A stretch of 64,000 bases of DNA from Magicicada septendecula (GCA_034769895.1 CM068367.1:85241654-85305653), one strand, 5' to 3'. Numbered from the stretch's first letter, positions 12,789 through 25,110 are shown. Translations and numbers: made by a program. The notes: a model not told the origin generated them from the letters alone.

Positions 12789-13445
12789 CTTAGGTTGTGT
12801 CTTTCATAGGAACTAACGCCAATAATTCTTCTGTTATGTGAAAATCTTCATTAATACCACGGATAAAAATTGAAAGTTGTGCTGCGTCAGTGACGTCTGT
12901 GCTTTCATCCATGGCCAATGAAAAAACTTAAAAATTCTAATATTTTTTCCTTCAATGTTTTTTCAATGTCTGATGCCATTTCTTCTGCTCTTCTGGATAC
13001 TGTCATATGATTAAGACTAATTTTTGAAATAATACTTTTTTCTCCGGGAAAGCTATATTTGCTACTTCTTCCAGACATCTTTAACTAGCTCTCCATCTTT
13101 GTACGGCTTCATTTTTTAAACTAAAATTTTAGATACAACAAAACTTGCTTTAACTGCAATTTCTGAGTCATCAGTCACTTTCCGGAAAAGATTTTGTTGA
13201 CTTGTTAGTTTACGTTGGAATTCTTTTACCTTATCCTTTTGCAATTGTCCCGTCCACTCTTTGTATTTGCCAGCATATTTTATATCGTAATGTCTCTTCA
13301 TATTGTACTCTTTCTTTACACCCACGGTTTCTTTGCAAATTAGGCATGTTGCTTTACCGTTATACTCTATAAAAAAATACCTCTCGTTCCATGCCTCTTG
13401 AAACACACGGCACTCGTCAGTCACTTTACGCTTTTTCACAGACAT
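12789..13445 (-). pseudogene. hAT transposase, N-terminal half (BED-type finger and first catalytic motif)
   Basis: The frame opens with ATG at 13443-13445. Residues 30-60 hold CLIC followed after about 15 residues by H and more basic residues (NMKRHYDIKY), the degraded BED-type zinc finger of hAT transposases. After a stop near 13116 the reading continues in shifted frames with EEMASDIEKTL and FSLAMDESTDVTDAAQLS. The latter contains the first catalytic Asp of the hAT DDE domain, and it is followed by FIRGI and ELLALVPMK. Multiple frameshifts and stops make it non-functional. It continues beyond the PLE insertion in the 10657-11753 segment. Confidence 0.75.
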
Positions 13446-14129
13446 GATCGTGAAATGTTACAAAAAAGGAATCGCTTAAAAACACACGAATGCCAAATAC
13501 AGATCGGTCTCTACTGAAACTGAAGAACTGAACTAACGCTACACGCTACGAGAATTGTTGCTACCTACTGCCAGCTGCCAGCCTAGTTCACGCATGCGCA
13601 GACAGTGAGTGTCCCCCACTACCACCACCACCTGACCTCGCTCAACCTAATTCCCGATCAAACCAACAAATCTGGGTAAATTTCCATACACAATTTTAAA
13701 CATGTGGACTTACAATATTTTTTCCTTTGGGCCACATAAAGTGAGGTTGAGTGCCACATGCGGGCCGCGGGTTGTGCACCGCTGCTCTAGGTCTTACATT
13801 TCTTCAGTCCAAGTCCCCATCCATCTATCTTTATCTATAGGTACTCTCTTCCAATTGTGAAATTTTATAGTCATAATGGTTAAACCATTTCCTGCCCACA
13901 TGGTAAAATCAAGGTGTGTTTTTCACACCGTAGGTTGACTTAGATTGTGGAAATTACTTGAGATAATAATAGGTGCCTGATGTGTAGTACTGGCCACACT
14001 ACCTTCCTTGTATGCCAGCCAAATGACTCACACAAAGCAGCCCCCTACTTAGTTCCTAAACTACTTTGTTAGGAAAAAATGACCAAATATTATCATTATC
14101 ATCATCATCATTCAAGGCTTAGGAGCATT

Positions 14130-14430
14130 CTCCTGTTCTGGCCTTGTGTTTCTCGCCACCTTGCTACCGGTCATCCAACATCTCTTCTTCTATGTGGCTA
14201 GTAATTATAGGCTAATCATGGAATGCGGGTATTACCCATTCATTTGCAAATGACTTTTCTATATTTCTCTATACAACACTATCTTTTCTCTAATTGAAAA
14301 TATATTCAAATCATTTCTTACGTCCTCATTTCTTATACAGTCTGCTTTTGTACATCCCTTTACTGTTCTTAAGTATTTAATTTCTGCTGCTTGAATCTTA
14401 TTCCAGTCACTCTTCATCAAATATTGTTAT
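14130..14430 (-). pseudogene. Decayed RTE-type LINE, post-RT C-terminal region
   Basis: On the minus strand, broken frames read QAAEIKYLRTVKGCTK, then IRNEDVRNDLNIFSI and an ANEW-like segment. AEMK/LR.V.GCT followed by IRNEDIR.EL is the classic order in RTE-clade LINE ORF2 proteins behind the reverse transcriptase. Stops are frequent; it is a fossil. Confidence 0.65.
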
Positions 14431-17400
14431 TATTTTTATTATTAAGAAGCCATCAGTGATGGCTGGTGGTTGCAGTAGTTGGTGGGGTTGGGGGTTAAAA
14501 GAACACATCTAAACATAGCACAAATACAAAAGCACACAGCAGCACTACTGACATTTTACTATCACAATCAAAGTTATACAAAATTTTCCTATTTTGTAAC
14601 CTCAAACAATTGGTAATGTTAACATTCCATTACACTGGACACAGCTTACAAATCAAGAAGGCTGTAGCTGATTTCATAACACATCTAAGGATGTGCTACA
14701 ACGCTACTAATGGAGCATTGCAAGAGTTTTACAACTGCCAAGCTAACATATGGAGCATTGGCCAGTTATGAAGAATAACCGGTGTCCTCCCATATGTTTG
14801 TGTACTAAGCTCTGCCATTTACTCTTGAAGTTGCAACAGGCCTATAACCACCAACCTGTGCACCACATTTAAAATGTACGTGAACTTTGCTACATTGAAA
14901 CTAATATGTTTTCTATTGAAATTTTTGATACTTTTAACTGCTTAATGTTTTCTTACATTATTTTACAGTTTCCTTATTCCATCTTAATGGGCAGTGCATT
15001 TATGATTAAAAAAAAGAAGAACCTACAATAGATTAGCGTTACTATAAAGTTTATTCCAGCTTTCATGTTAGCTGTATTCAAAAGTCTGCACAATGTACAG
15101 AAAATTTTATTCTGCATAATATCAATTGAGAATGAGGTCCACTTGTTGAGTGTCTTCTTTCAACTAGACATTTTGGTTAAATATGCCATAAACTTCCCAG
15201 TGAAAAAGACTATACAGTTATAGCTGAAAGAAGACATCCCATGACAGACCACAACCTTATAACAAATATGAAACCAAAACAAAACAGAGAATTTCTCTTT
15301 TTTGTTAATACATATTAGTATTAATATGTATGTTGCAGTACCTGTGGTTACAGAATATGCTAATTAGAAAACATTTATATAATGCAGAAAAAATAGTGTT
15401 CCATAGTCAGAAATCATGCGGTTCATAAATTAAGCAAATACTAAAATATTCATCTAGATGAACAAACAGAAAATTGTAAAATCATTTTTCAAAAATTAAA
15501 CATTTATTTAAAATTGACACTACTATACACAGTGTTTGCTTTTTTTTATAAATAATTTATCTATTACAATTTCAATAACACACTGTTCAGTAAAACCTCC
15601 AAAGAATCTCTGTATATTTATCAAGTTTTATTATTAGTTTTCTTCTCATCTTTGTTAATTTCTTTATAAAAAAGAAAATGCTTCCTTTTTGTCATAATTC
15701 TGTAGCTTTGAAGGGTAAAATCGACGTTTTTTATAAGGCATTAAAAACCATACCAATAATTAACTGGTAGAAAAGTATATGATTTTATAAAGTCAAGTAA
15801 ATTTAATATTTTTTCTAAGCTGCATTATCCATATTTTACATGTTGAAAAGGCAAATTCTTATCAGTATAGTATGTAAAAGAAATGAAAAATGTGTTGGTT
15901 TGGTAGTAAATATTGTACAAGTAGGTTGGAATGTTAATTTCATTTCCCTCATTTTCACTTATTTGTATACACTGTCAAACCATGATACAACTTCAGACCA
16001 AAGTGAATGGCTACCACTATTGCTGTTTATCAAAGATAATAAATCGCCTTATTAATATAATTATCATTAATACTGTAACTAAAGCAGTGTGGATATTTGT
16101 TCACGTCTAGGCTATCTGTAGGCACAACATACCCTAAATGGTATCTTTCACCAGGGTGGCAGTAACATCAGTCTAAGTGCACTACATTGCTCTACTTATG
16201 TACTGACCAGTAAAAATTGCCTATTGTTATGGTGAGCTCTGTCAGATATAACCAAAACGATATAAATAAATATAGTTGACCCAAGAATTCGTAAAATTTC
16301 CATAAACATGCTTCATTGTGAAAGTGAAAATAACATGCCACAATGCACAATTCACTGAGTGTAAAAAGTTTACTAATAACTAACTACTTGGACAATTTGT
16401 TTTATTAGTGGTTTAAATCATAATACGCTTATTAAAAAAAAGTTTAATAAAACTGAATTTGTACATGCATTGCACGTTAATACATAAAAAAACGTTGATT
16501 TTACCCTTGAAACAAAAATAAAGTTTATGTAGTGATAACAACCTAATAAAATTTCCATTAACTTGTGAAATATTAATTGTAATGGACCAAACAAAAAAAA
16601 TATGGAGAAACAGTTTCTAGATGTCTAGGATAGTGTAAATTTTGTGAATTAGTATTATTAATAATAATACAAATACACTCGGGTTATTAATTTTCTGATA
16701 TTTTTGGTAACTTTAAAATATAATTATTTCGGAGATTTTTTATTGCTAATATTGGAAAAATAATTAGTTTTAACTGTTAATTTTTCATCAGTTTGAGTGT
16801 GATTTGTTTAACATTTTGTTTTTGTATTACCTGTACTTATTTTAATAATTATACGAAACCATGTTTTATATTCAAGCGTTTTTTTTTTTTTCAGTTCCAC
16901 GTATGCATCATGTTTTCATTTTCCAGACTATCAGCTTTTGTTATTATGTTAACACCATAATCACATCAGTTGATAATTTACTATACACCTTTCTGACTAC
17001 TAACCATCACCTTTTCGTCTCCATCCATAGAACTTACTTTCTTCTTGGGCTGGTTTTTGTTTTCAACCGTGTGTGGCGTCCATACCATTCATTCCTTGCT
17101 ATCCTCTGCATCCCCATACCATATTGTTTGATTTTATTTTCATGCTTGTATTTCTCGTGTTCAAGGTCACTTCCCCCCCTCATAGCTGCACCTACTTATG
17201 CCACCTCTACAGTCTTCTGTCCTCCCTTCGGATGAAAGGACATGAATCTCTTTACTGTGAAGTTATATGTCTCAATTATAAAAGACATTGCATAACCATG
17301 TGCTTGTTAGTAGAAGCGTAATAGGGGAAGCCTCTATGACTGAATGCTACATATCATTGGTCAGTATTACAGGCATGTTAGCCTTAATTCAGCATTTAGA

Positions 17401-17575
17401 CATTTTATTTTCATCAATACTTCTTACCATTAAATCTACTATTAATGCAGAGCTATTGTGCCTAGACATCCAACCATCTGTGTTCATTTCTCCATCTTAG
17501 AGCCAAAGACACAAGTTATTGTAAAATCAGATCAGACACTCGTTTATGTAATTCTTTACTGAACAAGTGAAGCAT
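14431..17575. other. AT-rich intergenic DNA, no gene seen
   Basis: ORFs of up to 124 residues (for example 16861-17235) are Phe/Tyr/Ser-rich with no family motif. They overlap one another in different frames, as chance ORFs do. No RNA gene recognised. Confidence 0.45.
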
Positions 17576-17589
17576 CTTCTCAATTTTAA

Positions 17590-17765
17590 CTCGACAGTTC
17601 GGCATTTGTCTGTCTGTTTGGGGTACGTCTCACAAAAACTTTTGATTACATCAACCGATTTTCATAAAACTTGGTATATGTATCCATACTTTTACCATAC
17701 ATACCCCCTATTGTTTTGAGATTACCCCCCCCCCCAAATATGAGGCCTGGAAGCAAAATTTGGGT
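17590..17765 (+). repeat. LINE 3'-UTR-like repeat fragment
   Basis: TGTCTGTCTGTTTGG followed by ATTACATCAACCGATTTTCATAAAACTTGG resembles the non-coding tails of invertebrate RTE-type LINEs (TCTG repeats plus ACCGATTTTCATGAAACTT). Similar tail phrases occur at 25739-26455. Confidence 0.45.
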
Positions 17766-18051
17766 GTCAAAATTGTGACAAAAATAGTAAAAACCCATGT
17801 TGGGTATTAGATTAAAAGGATTCTTAATCTAAATGGGGTGTTTATTTTTGAAAAATGTTGGACACCAGGGTCCAAAATATGGGCCAAATTTTGATAAAAT
17901 TATAAAAATTTATGTATTAAATTAAACATAATATTGTCCAAAATATTAGTGTAACGTTTTGGAAATTTCAAAATTTTAGGACACTAGGGCCCTAAAAATG
18001 GATCAAAAATTATATTTATTTATTTATTATCAAAATACCCTTATACCATAT

Positions 18052-18274
18052 TGGTGTCGGGTTACATCAATATATGATAAGTACATCAACTACACCCTAT
18101 ATACAAATTTTTTCCATCTTACTCTATCCATTGACAATGTCTTCGTTTCCTTCCAGCCCAAGCCTGGTGTCGGGTTACATCAATATATAAGTACATCAAC
18201 TACACTCTATATACAAATTTTTTCCATCTTACTCTATCCATTGACAATGTCTTCGCTTCCCTCCAGCCCAAGCC
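18052..18274. repeat. Two-copy direct tandem repeat, 113-bp period
   Basis: The unit starting TGGTGTCGGGTTACATCAA at 18052 recurs at 18165, with few differences (a 3-4-bp deletion and isolated substitutions). Both copies end in CCAGCCCAAGCC. No function seen. Confidence 0.85.
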
Positions 18275-18369
18275 TCAAATCAAAAATTATAAATTTTGTA
18301 AAACTTCATCTGGATGTCAGAATAAAGGGAATTTTAACTAAAATCGAAATGTAGTGTTTATTATAAAAA

Positions 18370-18703
18370 AGTTGTTTAACTTTAGCGGCACCACAGGATA
18401 AAAATGCAACTTCAACACATTTTCAGTGAATGGCTTCCCATAATTTCTGTACAATTTCAATGTAATGATCCATATTAATTGTTTTTCCTTTGTGAATTAA
18501 ATCAACCAGCAACACTCTCTTACAGTGTCCTAGAACAGTGCTACTGTAACTTTCTGAACAAAAGTGTCGCTTGATTTTTTGTGCAACTGAATATCCTTGA
18601 GGCTTTCATTGAGTCTCTTTTTCTTTCTAAGGTATTGTGACATATCCACATTTCACCCATAATCACAATACTGTCTAGGAAGTCTGGTTCTTCCCGATAA
18701 TAC
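18370..18703 (-). pseudogene. mariner transposase fragment
   Basis: Minus-strand frames give EPDFLDSIVIMGEMWI, where the mariner motif D.IVTGDE.W has lost its catalytic Asp, followed by HNTLERKRDSMK. In a second frame they give VLLVDLIHKGKTINMDHY and QKLWEAIH. The order and spacing match the middle of mariner-family (Tc1/mariner DDD) transposases. Frameshifts and an internal stop kill it. Its upstream part is cut off at 18704 by the long-TIR element, so mariner is the older insertion. Confidence 0.8.
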
Positions 18704-21700
18704 AGAGTCATTCCGTGTCAAATCAACACAGTTTTAATTAGTTTTATACCTTACCGTGTCAGATTTTGATTAAATTTGGTACACAGGTATTATTCATATA
18801 GGCTAAGAAAAATACCAAATATTTTTGAAATATATCAACCGGTTTTCGAATTACAGCTACCTAAAGTTCCCAAAAACCGCTAAAAATGGTGCGTCCGGAT
18901 AATTTTCAAATTGCAATTGTGGCTCTCCTAATTAACCTAAAGAGCTGGGAAAGGTGTCATTTTAAAGCTTTATTGAAGGACCTTTCATATGACATGCAAC
19001 ACTATACAGGTTAAGAGGAAATTTTTTCAAAATCAAAATTTTGATTTTGAATTTTTCAAAATGCGTACCTTTGAAAATTTTCAAAAGAATATATGTTGTT
19101 CTTTGTAATATTGATAACTGATCCTGAAAGTTTCATGATGGGATTCCAATGGGTTTACATTCAAAAAATTTTTTTTCAATCAGATGTTTTTTCCAAAATA
19201 GGACTACACCCTTGCATTCATTTACAATGGCAACTTTAGTAGTCGTAATTACACAGAATCTGATATTCAGTATGTATGTAGGCTACAGTGGAGTTAAAAG
19301 ACAAGATATTAAAAATTTTTAAACTTATTTTTTTATTTAACTGCCCTTTACTAGTGCATCCAGTCGTGTGTGGTACAAGTACTTATCATTTAAGTTTAAT
19401 GATTCTTTTGAAGGAATTTTCTAGAAATACTTCAAACTATTAAAATAGTACCTAAGTATTTTATAAATTTTACTACTAAAGAAGTTTAAATGAAATAAAC
19501 TCACCCAGTATGTGTGGTGCATGTATTTTATTTCCATTTAAATAGAGGTTAAAAGTACATTATTTATTTAGCGCTGCAAAGCGTCACTTGATTTCTGAGT
19601 GTCTTTTTCTGAAAGTCTGTATACACTTCCAGTGGGTGTGATTGGGTTAACTTTGAACAAAATGTCATTCAGTGATACACAAAGATTGTCAACTCTCTGA
19701 AGGTAAGAATAAGAGGGGGAAGGACCAGCAGGATGCAGAAATGTTACTTTTATTTCATCTTCACTTTCATTTTTGTCTAGAACATATGCCAACCACCATT
19801 TTCTGTCATACGTCACAGTTACATAGCCATTAACTTCCGTCATTGGCAATTTATTTTCTAATCTTGTGGTGCACATAATGCTGTAATTTGTGTCATAGGA
19901 AAATACTTTTACTTTAATTTGTGATGGATTTTTGTTAACTGGCAAGTAGGCATGGAATTGTTGTGTTCCTTTAATGGTCACCACTCTTCCAAACCGATCA
20001 ATCAAGAGTTTTTCAGTCTCTACATACTCTTCTTGTTTAACAAATTCAAAGTTAACAGTTTTGATATTTTGCACTGACCACTCAAAAAGCTGCTGTGGTG
20101 TGAGAATTTGGTTTTCGTAAGGTCTTTGTAAACTTGCCCTTGCTGCCAGTCTTTTAACCATGCCACCAACACCATCGCATGGTTCCTTTCCATGGGCAGT
20201 TGCTGAAAAGTGCCACTCTGCGTCTATTCCAAAATCACGTTTGTGGAAACATAGGTTAGAAAAATTCTTTTTGTTTTTGTATTGGGCAGCACTTCCATCG
20301 GAAAAGTAATAAATTTTCTTAACAGCACATTGAAAATAACTTTTTAAAAACTGCACAAGTTTATTTTGAAAATTTCTGATCTGGATTTTCCAGTATTCCT
20401 TTTTCTTTTAAAAGTCTTTTAGCCTGACGTACCATGTAGTTAGTGGCATCAAATTCTCTCATTATTTTGCGTACACTCCAAGCCTCAGGCAAACAAGTTA
20501 AAATCATTATTTTCTTTTTCCTACTTGCAATGGAAAAATTGGCTTCAAGGTTACTTAAAACAGATTCTTCAAGTTGGACATGTTCATCATCAGACGATTC
20601 TTGAGAGTGTGGAAATAAGGTTCGCTTTAAAGAAGATTGTATTTTTCTAATTTTTTTACTTGAATACTGTTTGGACTGAATTTTTTTCACAGCTATGGGT
20701 GACTCTCCTAGTTCTTTTAGGGATGAATTTAGACTATTTACAATCTGTGAGGATGTAGCTGGGTCAGAAAATGTTGGATCATTTTAATCTGAATCAGGTT
20801 CTCTCTTATCTTCTTGTATTCTCACTAAAGTAATTTCCTTTCGACAGGTGTCACAAATCTTAGACGCCTCTGGTATATCAGGGAAAAAATGGCGCATCCA
20901 CTCGGTCACATTTCTTAGTTTTCTCTTATCTCTTACAAGGTGGTTTTGTTTCTTTAACGGATTAACACATTTTAACACTTGGAAACGTTTATTCTCCATT
21001 ATATAATTTTATATAATAATATAATACTCGGAACGATTGTCTTTCATCAACTACATTCGATTTAAAGTTCGGCTCGCAACGATCGTTTTCTACCCGGGTA
21101 TTTTAAAAATTGTGAAAGGTAAAATTTTAAAATGTCAATTAAAAAAGAAATTAATCTGGTAATAATAGTACAGTTTTACATTAAATAAGAAGCCAGTGTT
21201 AGGGTTAAGTTTTTAGAAATTCTTAAAAGTAAAAACTTACGGAATCTTATTTGAAACACACACAAAACTTATATTACCGGTACTTTATATTATTCTCAAC
21301 TTCACTTTTCACTTAGCACTATTAACAAAAAAATTTAAAAAAATATTTGAAACTATTAAAGTTTAAATAAAATAACACTGTGCAATAAACCAATACAAGC
21401 ATGTCCACAATCCTGAATCTTAAAGAGACACTGAGCTGCAGAGCTAAACAGAGTGTGATAGCCGGACATGTCATAACATGAAAGAAGAAGAGGGGAGGGG
21501 AGGGGAAAATAAATTTTTCGTTGTAAATCACCACCACTGGTCCACTGAACAATAAATTTGTTACTCTCAGTAACTTTTACTCTCAAAAATTTCTCTCAGT
21601 GTACTTTTATTATTTTTCCCATTATCTACCTATTTTATTTAAACATTTTATTAACTAATGTACATAAAACTAATTTTACTATTGTTTCTTACACAATTCT

Positions 21701-22279
21701 ACAATTACTATTCTTGTTTTTGAAAATACTTTTGACATAGCCTACATAAAAAATAAATATGAAATAAAAACACAGTTTTTGTGCATTTTACTTGAAACAG
21801 TGTTTAGAAAAGAAGTAAAACATTTAGGGAACCCATTGGAATCCCATCATGAAACTTTCAGGATCAGTTATCAATATTACAAAGAACAACATATATTTTT
21901 TTGAAAATTTTCAAAGGTACGCATTTTGAAAAATTCAAAATCAAAATTTTGATTTTGAATTTGAAAAACATTTTCCTCTTAACCTGTATAGTGTTGCATG
22001 TCATATGAAAGGTCCTTCAATAAAGCTTTAAAATGACACCTTTCCCAGCTCTTTAGGTTAATTAGGAGAGCCACAATTGCAATTTGAAAATTATCCGGAC
22101 GCATCATTTTTAGCGGTTTTTGGGAACTTTAGGTAGCTGTAATTCGAAAACCGGTTGATATATTTCAAAAATATGTGGTATTTTTCTTATCCTATATGAA
22201 TAATACCTGTATACCAAATTTCATCAAAATCTGAGATGTTAAGGAAAATCACTGTGTTGATTTGATATAGAATGACTCT
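18704..22279. mobile_element. DNA transposon with terminal inverted repeats of about 450 bp
   Basis: The left end AGAGTCATTC...TCAAATCAACACAG (18704) is matched by the inverted right end finishing ...GAATGACTCT at 22279. The inverted match continues inward through GGTTTTCGAATTACAG, GCGTCCGGATAATTTTC, CCTTTCATATGACATGCAAC and TTTCATGATGGGATTCC to about 19153 on the left and 21830 on the right, with few differences. The inner part holds a broken minus-strand gene. I could not establish a target duplication (flanks TAC and ACA). Superfamily not assigned. Confidence 0.8.
19568..20999 (-). pseudogene. ORF of the long-TIR transposon, probable transposase of unrecognised family, broken
   Basis: Three minus-strand pieces. 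20999-20784 (71 residues) contains CDTCRKEI, possibly part of a zinc-binding site. It ends in an in-frame TAA, after which the same frame reopens as 20690-20361 (109 residues, ending in a basic LPEAWSVRKIMREFDATNY region that resembles an HTH linker). The third piece, 20356-19568 (262 residues), is in another frame. It starts just before YYFSDGSAAQYKNKKNF and continues with AEWHFSATAHGKEPCDGVGG and VKRLAARASL. The Asp in FSDGSA and the Asp in CDGVGG are candidate catalytic acids, but this is inference. An internal deletion around 20360 seems likely because the two halves abut abruptly. I recall proteins with SDG..QYKN and HGK..CDG motifs as repeated uncharacterised arthropod ORFs. Confidence 0.7.
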
Positions 22280-23578
22280 ACAGCGGGTTGTTCAAGCGCA
22301 CACCCATTCATGCTTCTACACTGAACTAGTTTTCAATCAGAGACATTTTTTTAAACTACTTGATATAACCTTGCCATAAATGACAACAATAGGTAACCAG
22401 TGACACAAACATTAGGTGGGTCTAAATCTTGCAACAAAATAGGATCACGATCATAATTGAATTAGTATCCGCATGACACCTCTAGAGTGCCTTATTTTTG
22501 GAACTGCCCTCATATATTTAAATTCGTTGGTACGAAAGAATAATTTTTGTACCACGGAAACTGAAGTAAGGATTTATAAAGAAGTAATCAAGACATATTT
22601 TCACCTATGTACTAGAAGTGGCACCATCGAACAGAACAGTCAGAAGATGCCAAATGGAATTCTGTAGAAACATGCAAATAGAATCAGCCAATATTCTGCC
22701 AACAAACAATTAGCTGAATAGCCTATGGGCTACTACCTGAGAAACTAACAATGCATGCGCACACGTGTGTGTGTGGGGGGGTGCATGCGTGCATGAGCTC
22801 TTACATTTGGACAAGAATATTAATTAGATAAGTAAGCTAGTAATCTTACAAATTAAAAATTTGACTACTAATGTAGAAGCCTCATGTTCACCATTCATTT
22901 GTGGAAAGCACCATTCAATCAAGGGTGCATATTGCTTAATCACTTGATCATGTAGCTATAAGTACTTAGGTAGGATAGTTACAGGTGGCCGAAATGTAGT
23001 GCTGGGACTCTGCCTTCTTTTTAAACCTACAGATACAGCCTATACTACCATCCCTTACAATGGTTTTGATTGAGTGGTACAAAAGAAAAAATCCTATTAT
23101 ATAGTCAAATCCTAACTATCTGAAGGAGAAAATGTGGCAGGTCAGCATATGATAAATATACAAGAAAATGAATGTTATAAGGCTAACGAAAAAGAAGAGA
23201 CTTTAAAAGTCTCTCGCAAAATAACCATGACTTTTGTTTGCCGTTCAATTGGCATCTAGAAAGAGCAGTCTGTTAGCTAAAAGTTAATTTTGATAAAAAT
23301 TGCATGGACCGCTTAAAGAAAAGAAAATTAGGGTAAAACATATATTGACAACAGACCATGTTTGAAATATATAGGTCCTACAAAATTGAAATACCTAACC
23401 TACAAAATTACGTGTTTTTTTTAGTTTTCTTTTTGTCTTTTCTGTAGTTCTTTTTTTTCATATTATTCTGTAGGCCTACAGTTGTAAATCTGTTTGTAAT
23501 TTCAGTATACAGTTGTCATTATTGGAATTATTTTTTTATAAATGCAAATGTGCATTGGTTAACGACAAGTCACATCTA
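22280..23578. other. Intergenic DNA, no gene seen
   Basis: No coding signal. A (GT)n/(G)n patch lies at about 22755-22790 (CACACGTGTGTGTGTGGGGG). No exon or RNA gene recognised. Confidence 0.45.
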
Positions 23579-23641
23579 AACTAAATAGAACATTAGTGAT
23601 AAACTGAACTCTCACTTGTGAACACTTACGTTTCTTAATGT

Positions 23642-23682
23642 CCTCGTACGTTTCGGTGTGGTGTACACCTTCCTCAGCGAGG
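23642..23682 (-). ncRNA. Hammerhead ribozyme motif with intact stems I and II
   Basis: Read on the minus strand this 41-nt segment is CCTCG (stem I), CTGAGGA (core), an extra A, GGTGT-ACACC-ACACC (5-bp stem II with 5-nt loop), GAAAC, GTA, CGAGG (stem I partner). Stem I pairs perfectly over 5 bp. Stem III is only the 2-bp AC/GT, as in short-stem-III retroelement hammerheads that are thought to act as dimers. This is the clearest of the motifs in the window. Self-cleavage is predicted after GTA but not demonstrated. Confidence 0.7.
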
Positions 23683-23721
23683 TTTAAATACAGAATGTCA
23701 TGAACAGTGTAACGGATTTTT

Positions 23722-23973
23722 TCACAGGTTGGTGGAATGTGTGTGTGGGGGGGTTGTTGGTGGGAGGGGGTTGGCGCTGGGATTCAAAGTATAGTTTGGT
23801 TTGTGTATGATTGTGTCAAATAGTATGTGTGATTTAAAGCGTAGTTGGTCATTTAATATGTTGTTTGGTTGTAGTGTGTGGTGTTTATATATTTCATACT
23901 GTTCAGCGGTGTTGAGTTTCCTACTTTTTGGCAAGTAGTGTAGTATTTCGAGGTCGCGAGGGAAACTTAACAC
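23722..23973 (-). pseudogene. PLE reading-frame C-terminus (left arm)
   Basis: An 83-residue minus-strand frame contains LEILHYLPKSRKLNTAEQYE and IYKHHTLQPNNIL, the conserved C-terminal block downstream of the GIY-YIG domain in Penelope-like proteins. The nuclease motif itself is absent: the arm is truncated at the palindrome centre. The right arm (about 23965-24115, + strand) repeats the same block in a degraded state. Confidence 0.8.
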
Positions 23974-24182
23974 GGCTGAATTTTATGAAATACATAAACA
24001 CCACACACTACAACCAAACAACATATTAAATGACCAACTACACTATAAATCACACGTACTATTTGACACAATCATACACAAACCAAACTATACTTTGAAT
24101 CCCAGCGCCAACCCCCCCCCCACACATTCCACCAACCTGTGAAAAAATCCGTTACAACTGTTCATGACATTTTGTATTTAAA

Positions 24183-24223
24183 CCTCGCTGAGGAAGGTGT
24201 ACACCACACCAAAACGTACGAGG
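24183..24223 (+). ncRNA. Hammerhead ribozyme motif, right arm, core mutated
   Basis: Inverted partner of 23642-23682 with identical stems and CTGAGGA core. The essential GAAAC is AAAAC here, so the invariant G12 of the hammerhead core is lost and this copy is expected to be inactive. Confidence 0.65.
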
Positions 24224-24774
24224 ACATTAAGAAACGTAAGTGTTCACAAGTGAAAGTGCAGTTTATCACTAATATTAAGTGCGTGAATGAAGAGGATGAA
24301 CCATCAAAACAACTAAATAGAACAGTTAGTTCTATTTAATGATGATCCTTATTGCTATTACAGCCTACCCTGAAACTGCATGTGAATGATAAAATAATGC
24401 AGTGTCAAAACGCATAATTCATTTAATTTTATTTAAAAGACGAAAACGTATACTAACTAAAAAACAAAAATATAACCACGTTTACTACACTCTTACCCAA
24501 TTTTTAACCATAAGCTTTTGTTTAATTAATGTTAACATACTGATTCGTATACATCCATTATGTGAAGTTTTAATGAATTGTAGAAATAAAAACAAATGGT
24601 ACTTACCTTATATATACAGGACTAATCTGTGCAGGTTCTGGTGCGTAAGTCAAATAGGAAAATACACTGTAAACCCAGTAAATTCAACTTTGACGAAAAA
24701 CTGTTCGGCGCACAAACTGCAGACAATTACACAACGCTTAATTTATTGTTACACATGAAACTTCCGAATGTTTA

Positions 24775-25110
24775 TCATAAATATCGGTATGGAGAATCAT
24801 ACATGACTTCCATATTCTAAGATTTAAATTAAAATCATTTTCGAAATGAAATATTACCTTAGAAACTACTTCTTTCTACTTACAGCTTCAGCCTTAACCA
24901 CAGTACTGTGGCCACTAACGTATACCACCTCACGTTATCGCACTCGATTTTCACTGATGATGGAAGTCGATGGCATTGCCGAAACGTCTGGTTTTGTAGA
25001 AAACATTGGACTACGGCCAAATATCCCGGGAAGGAATTTTAACAAAAACTACTTCTTTGTTGCCGATAACGTTGTACACATATATATAAAAAATATGCAT
25101 AAAATTAATG
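24775..25110 (+). repeat. Interspersed repeat module A, copy 1 (with hammerhead-like core)
   Basis: Begins around TATCGGTATGGAGAATCATAC and runs through CCACAGTACTGTGGCCACTAACG to CCGATAACGTTGTACACATATA. Copies recur at about 27310-27610, 28910-29205 and (internally deleted) 31146-31285. CTGATGA at 24954-24960 followed by GAAACGTC at 24981-24988 has the order and spacing of a hammerhead core, but stem II is weak. Only spurious ORFs. Confidence 0.75.

Larger units (their letters stand above)
10135..13784 (-). mobile_element. hAT (Charlie-like) DNA transposon, dead, split by a PLE insertion
   Basis: The termini are inverted: the left end reads CAGTGGTGCAAAACC and the reverse complement of the right end reads CAGCGGTGCACAACCC. 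Each is followed inward by a GGGCCAC/GTGGCCC-type subterminal segment. CAG-starting terminal inverted repeats are characteristic of hAT elements. The transposase is coded on the minus strand from about 13445 down to 10657 and resembles the domesticated GTF2IRD2/ZBED5 lineage (Charlie group). I could not find a matching 8-bp target duplication (AACAACAT versus CTCTAGGT), so the flanks have drifted or an end is misplaced. A PLE insertion occupies 11751-12776. Confidence 0.8.
23593..24315. mobile_element. Palindromic PLE insertion (two inverted 3' ends)
   Basis: Two copies of a PLE 3' region face each other around a centre near 23960. Each includes the end of the reading frame, the 3' UTR (GAATCCCAGCGCCAACCC, CCGTTACA) and a hammerhead motif. 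AACTAAATAGAACA occurs on both sides (23579-23592 and 24311-24324). Part of this (AACTA) may belong to the element end, so the target duplication is between 9 and 14 bp. The end sequence ATCAAAACAACTA matches the left end of the insertion at 11751, so both belong to related families. Confidence 0.8.
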
